DNA from: Streptomyces lunaelactis
Lineage (GTDB): Bacteria > Actinomycetota > Actinomycetes > Streptomycetales > Streptomycetaceae
Direction of reading: 5' to 3'
Length of the DNA stretch: 64,000 nucleotides
Assembly: GCF_003054555.1 (NCBI RefSeq)
Contig: NZ_CP026304.1
Coordinates: 2,294,001-2,358,000 of the forward strand
Part shown: one piece after another, positions 62,869 to 64,000 of the stretch
How positions within the stretch are numbered: position 1 is the stretch's first letter
Layout: every line of letters starts with the position of its first letter
Program-made: the position numbers and the translations under genes
Notes under the pieces: generated by a model
What the model saw: only the letters and a program-made list of their open reading frames with translations
Told to the model about the DNA's origin: nothing
Databases searched by the model: none

Positions 62869-64000
62869 TCAGACCTGGGCCGGTTCCGGGACCGGGGACT
62901 CCGAAGTCGTCGCGCCGTCCTCCGGGGCGCCCGGCTTCGACGCCCTCTTCGCCGCCTTCTTCTTCGCGCGGCGCTCCTTGCGGAGTTCCACCATCGCGTA
63001 CAGCGTCGGCACCAGCAGCAGCGTCAGCAGCGTCGACGTGATCAGGCCGCCGATCACCACCACCGCCAGCGGCTTGGCGATGAACCCGCCCTCGCCCGTG
63101 ACCCCCAGAGCCATCGGGAGCAGCGCGAAGATCGTCGCCAGTGCCGTCATCAGGATCGGGCGCAGCCGGTGGCGGCCGCCCTCGATGACCGCTTCCACCA
63201 CGCCCAGGCCCTGCGCCCGGTACTGGTTGATCAGGTCGATCAGCACGATCGCGTTGGTGACCACGATGCCGATGAGCATCAGCATGCCGATCATCGCCGG
63301 GACACCCATCGGCGTACCCGTCAGGATCAGCAGCCCGATCGCGCCCGTCGCCGCGAACGGGATGGAAACCAGCAGGATCAGCGGCTGGATCAGCGAGCGG
63401 AACGTCGCGACCAGCAGCATGAAGACGATCGCGATCGCCGCCAGCATCGCCAGGCCCAGCGCGGCGAAGGCCTCGTCCTGGTCCTCCGAGACGCCGCCGA
63501 TGGTCGCGGTGGCACCCTCCGGGAGGTCCAGGGACTTGAGCTTGGTCTGCAGCGACGCGCTCACCGCGCCCGTGTTGTCCCCGGTCGGCTTCGCCGTGAT
63601 CGTCGCGGCCCGCGAGCCGTCGATCCGGGTCATCGAGACCGGGCCCGGGACCAGCTCGACCTCGGCGATGTCGCCGAGCTTCACCGCGCCGAGGGACAGG
63701 TTCCGAAGCTCCGCGAGCGTCTTCGCCGGCTTCGCCGAGGTGATCACGACATCGCGCTCGCTGTCGTCCAGGATCGCCTTGCCCGATGGCGTGCCGCGCA
63801 CCGCCTGGCCGACCGCCAGACCCAGTGTGGTCTCGTTGAAGCCCGCGTCCGCCGCCTTCGCGTTCGCCTTGACCGAGATCCGCGGGATGCTCTGCGCCAA
63901 GTCGCTCTGTACGTCGGTGACGTCGTCGAGCCCCGCCACCTCGGTCCGTACCTCCTCGGCCGCCTTCCGCAGCGTGTCCGCGTCGGACGCCTTCACCACG
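62869..64000 (-). CDS. RND-family efflux transporter, C-terminal part
   Basis: The gene runs off the window edge, leaving 376 residues. The periplasmic part contains SQTKLKSL-like and PVSMTRIDGSRAA segments, followed by the six C-terminal transmembrane helices of an AcrB-like protein (GLAMLAAIAIVFMLLVATFR, GMLMLIGIVVTNAIVLIDL, LATIFALLPMALG, VVVIGGLITSTLLTLLLVPT). The tail is Lys/Ala-rich. It is a proton-driven exporter of the HAE1/AcrB type; substrate and partners are outside the window. Confidence 0.9.
   Translation of the reverse strand, partial: VVKASDADTLRKAAEEVRTEVAGLDDVTDVQSDLAQSIPRISVKANAKAADAGFNETTLGLAVGQAVRGTPSGKAILDDSERDVVITSAKPAKTLAELRNLSLGAVKLGDIAEVELVPGPVSMTRIDGSRAATITAKPTGDNTGAVSASLQTKLKSLDLPEGATATIGGVSEDQDEAFAALGLAMLAAIAIVFMLLVATFRSLIQPLILLVSIPFAATGAIGLLILTGTPMGVPAMIGMLMLIGIVVTNAIVLIDLINQYRAQGLGVVEAVIEGGRHRLRPILMTALATIFALLPMALGVTGEGGFIAKPLAVVVIGGLITSTLLTLLLVPTLYAMVELRKERRAKKKAAKRASKPGAPEDGATTSESPVPEPAQV

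Overview
The window is about 72% G+C and uses GTG, TTG and ATG starts. Its gene set and order are those of a Streptomyces chromosomal core: MacRS, glkA with a DUF5304 partner, qcrCAB-ctaCDEF, thiOSG and aroH/trpE, in an order I recall from the S. coelicolor SCO21xx region. I see no transposase, integrase, phage gene, CRISPR array, tRNA or rRNA. Many gene neighbours also match, from memory, the M. tuberculosis stretch from about Rv2172c to Rv2204c: metF, Rv2175c, pknL, aroG, plsC, GT87, ArsA, SRPBCC, fadD15, pimB, NlpC/P60, trpD, ctaE-qcrCAB, ctaFCD, adoK and erpA. This is therefore an old actinobacterial block and not an accessory island.

Layout. 0-6 kb: end of a MASE1 protein, a TetR-controlled ABC/YhgE export operon with its palindromic operator, and an FAD oxidoreductase behind a MacR-like box. 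6-18 kb: a Gln/Tyr-rich membrane protein, metF, thiE, an Rv2175c-like DNA-binding protein, a TPP riboswitch driving thiO-thiS-thiG (thiG shows a frameshift near its 3' end), a PASTA-domain Ser/Thr kinase, endonuclease IV, a copper-box-controlled DUF4396 membrane protein, a molybdopterin enzyme, and bacterioferritin with its ferredoxin. 18-25 kb: aroH and a fused trpE/G diverge, with a WWW leader-peptide attenuator before trpE; then a phosphofructokinase carrying PPi-type residues and the macS-macR two-component system. 25-38 kb: acyltransferase, esterase, EEP nuclease, glkA, ArsA-like ATPase, SRPBCC, phosphoesterase, acyl-CoA ligase, PimB-like and GT87 glycosyltransferases, and a lipoprotein metallopeptidase. 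38-46 kb: two NlpC/P60 wall hydrolases (one behind a probable c-di-AMP riboswitch), an NYN protein, rhomboid plus RAM domain, a SAM-IV-controlled class V aminotransferase, and trpD. 46-56 kb: the complete bc1-aa3 respiratory gene set, with an L,D-transpeptidase and a degenerate receiver protein embedded in it. 56-64 kb: a cysteine desulfurase-TusA fusion, an adenosine kinase, erpA, nadA and the end of an RND transporter.

The features most worth a second look are regulatory or structural. Five convergent gene junctions carry short tandem repeats anchored on a stop codon. Five dispersed intergenic elements share a hairpin core, two of them with compensatory base changes. An inverted repeat covers the ctaE start codon. 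A CsoR-like box lies upstream of a His-rich DUF4396 protein. A MacR-like box lies in the same window as macRS. At least eleven starts sit 6-8 nt after a -10 hexamer and look leaderless. Starts were chosen from ribosome-binding sites, -10 spacing, translational coupling and family alignment. Nothing was searched against a database.
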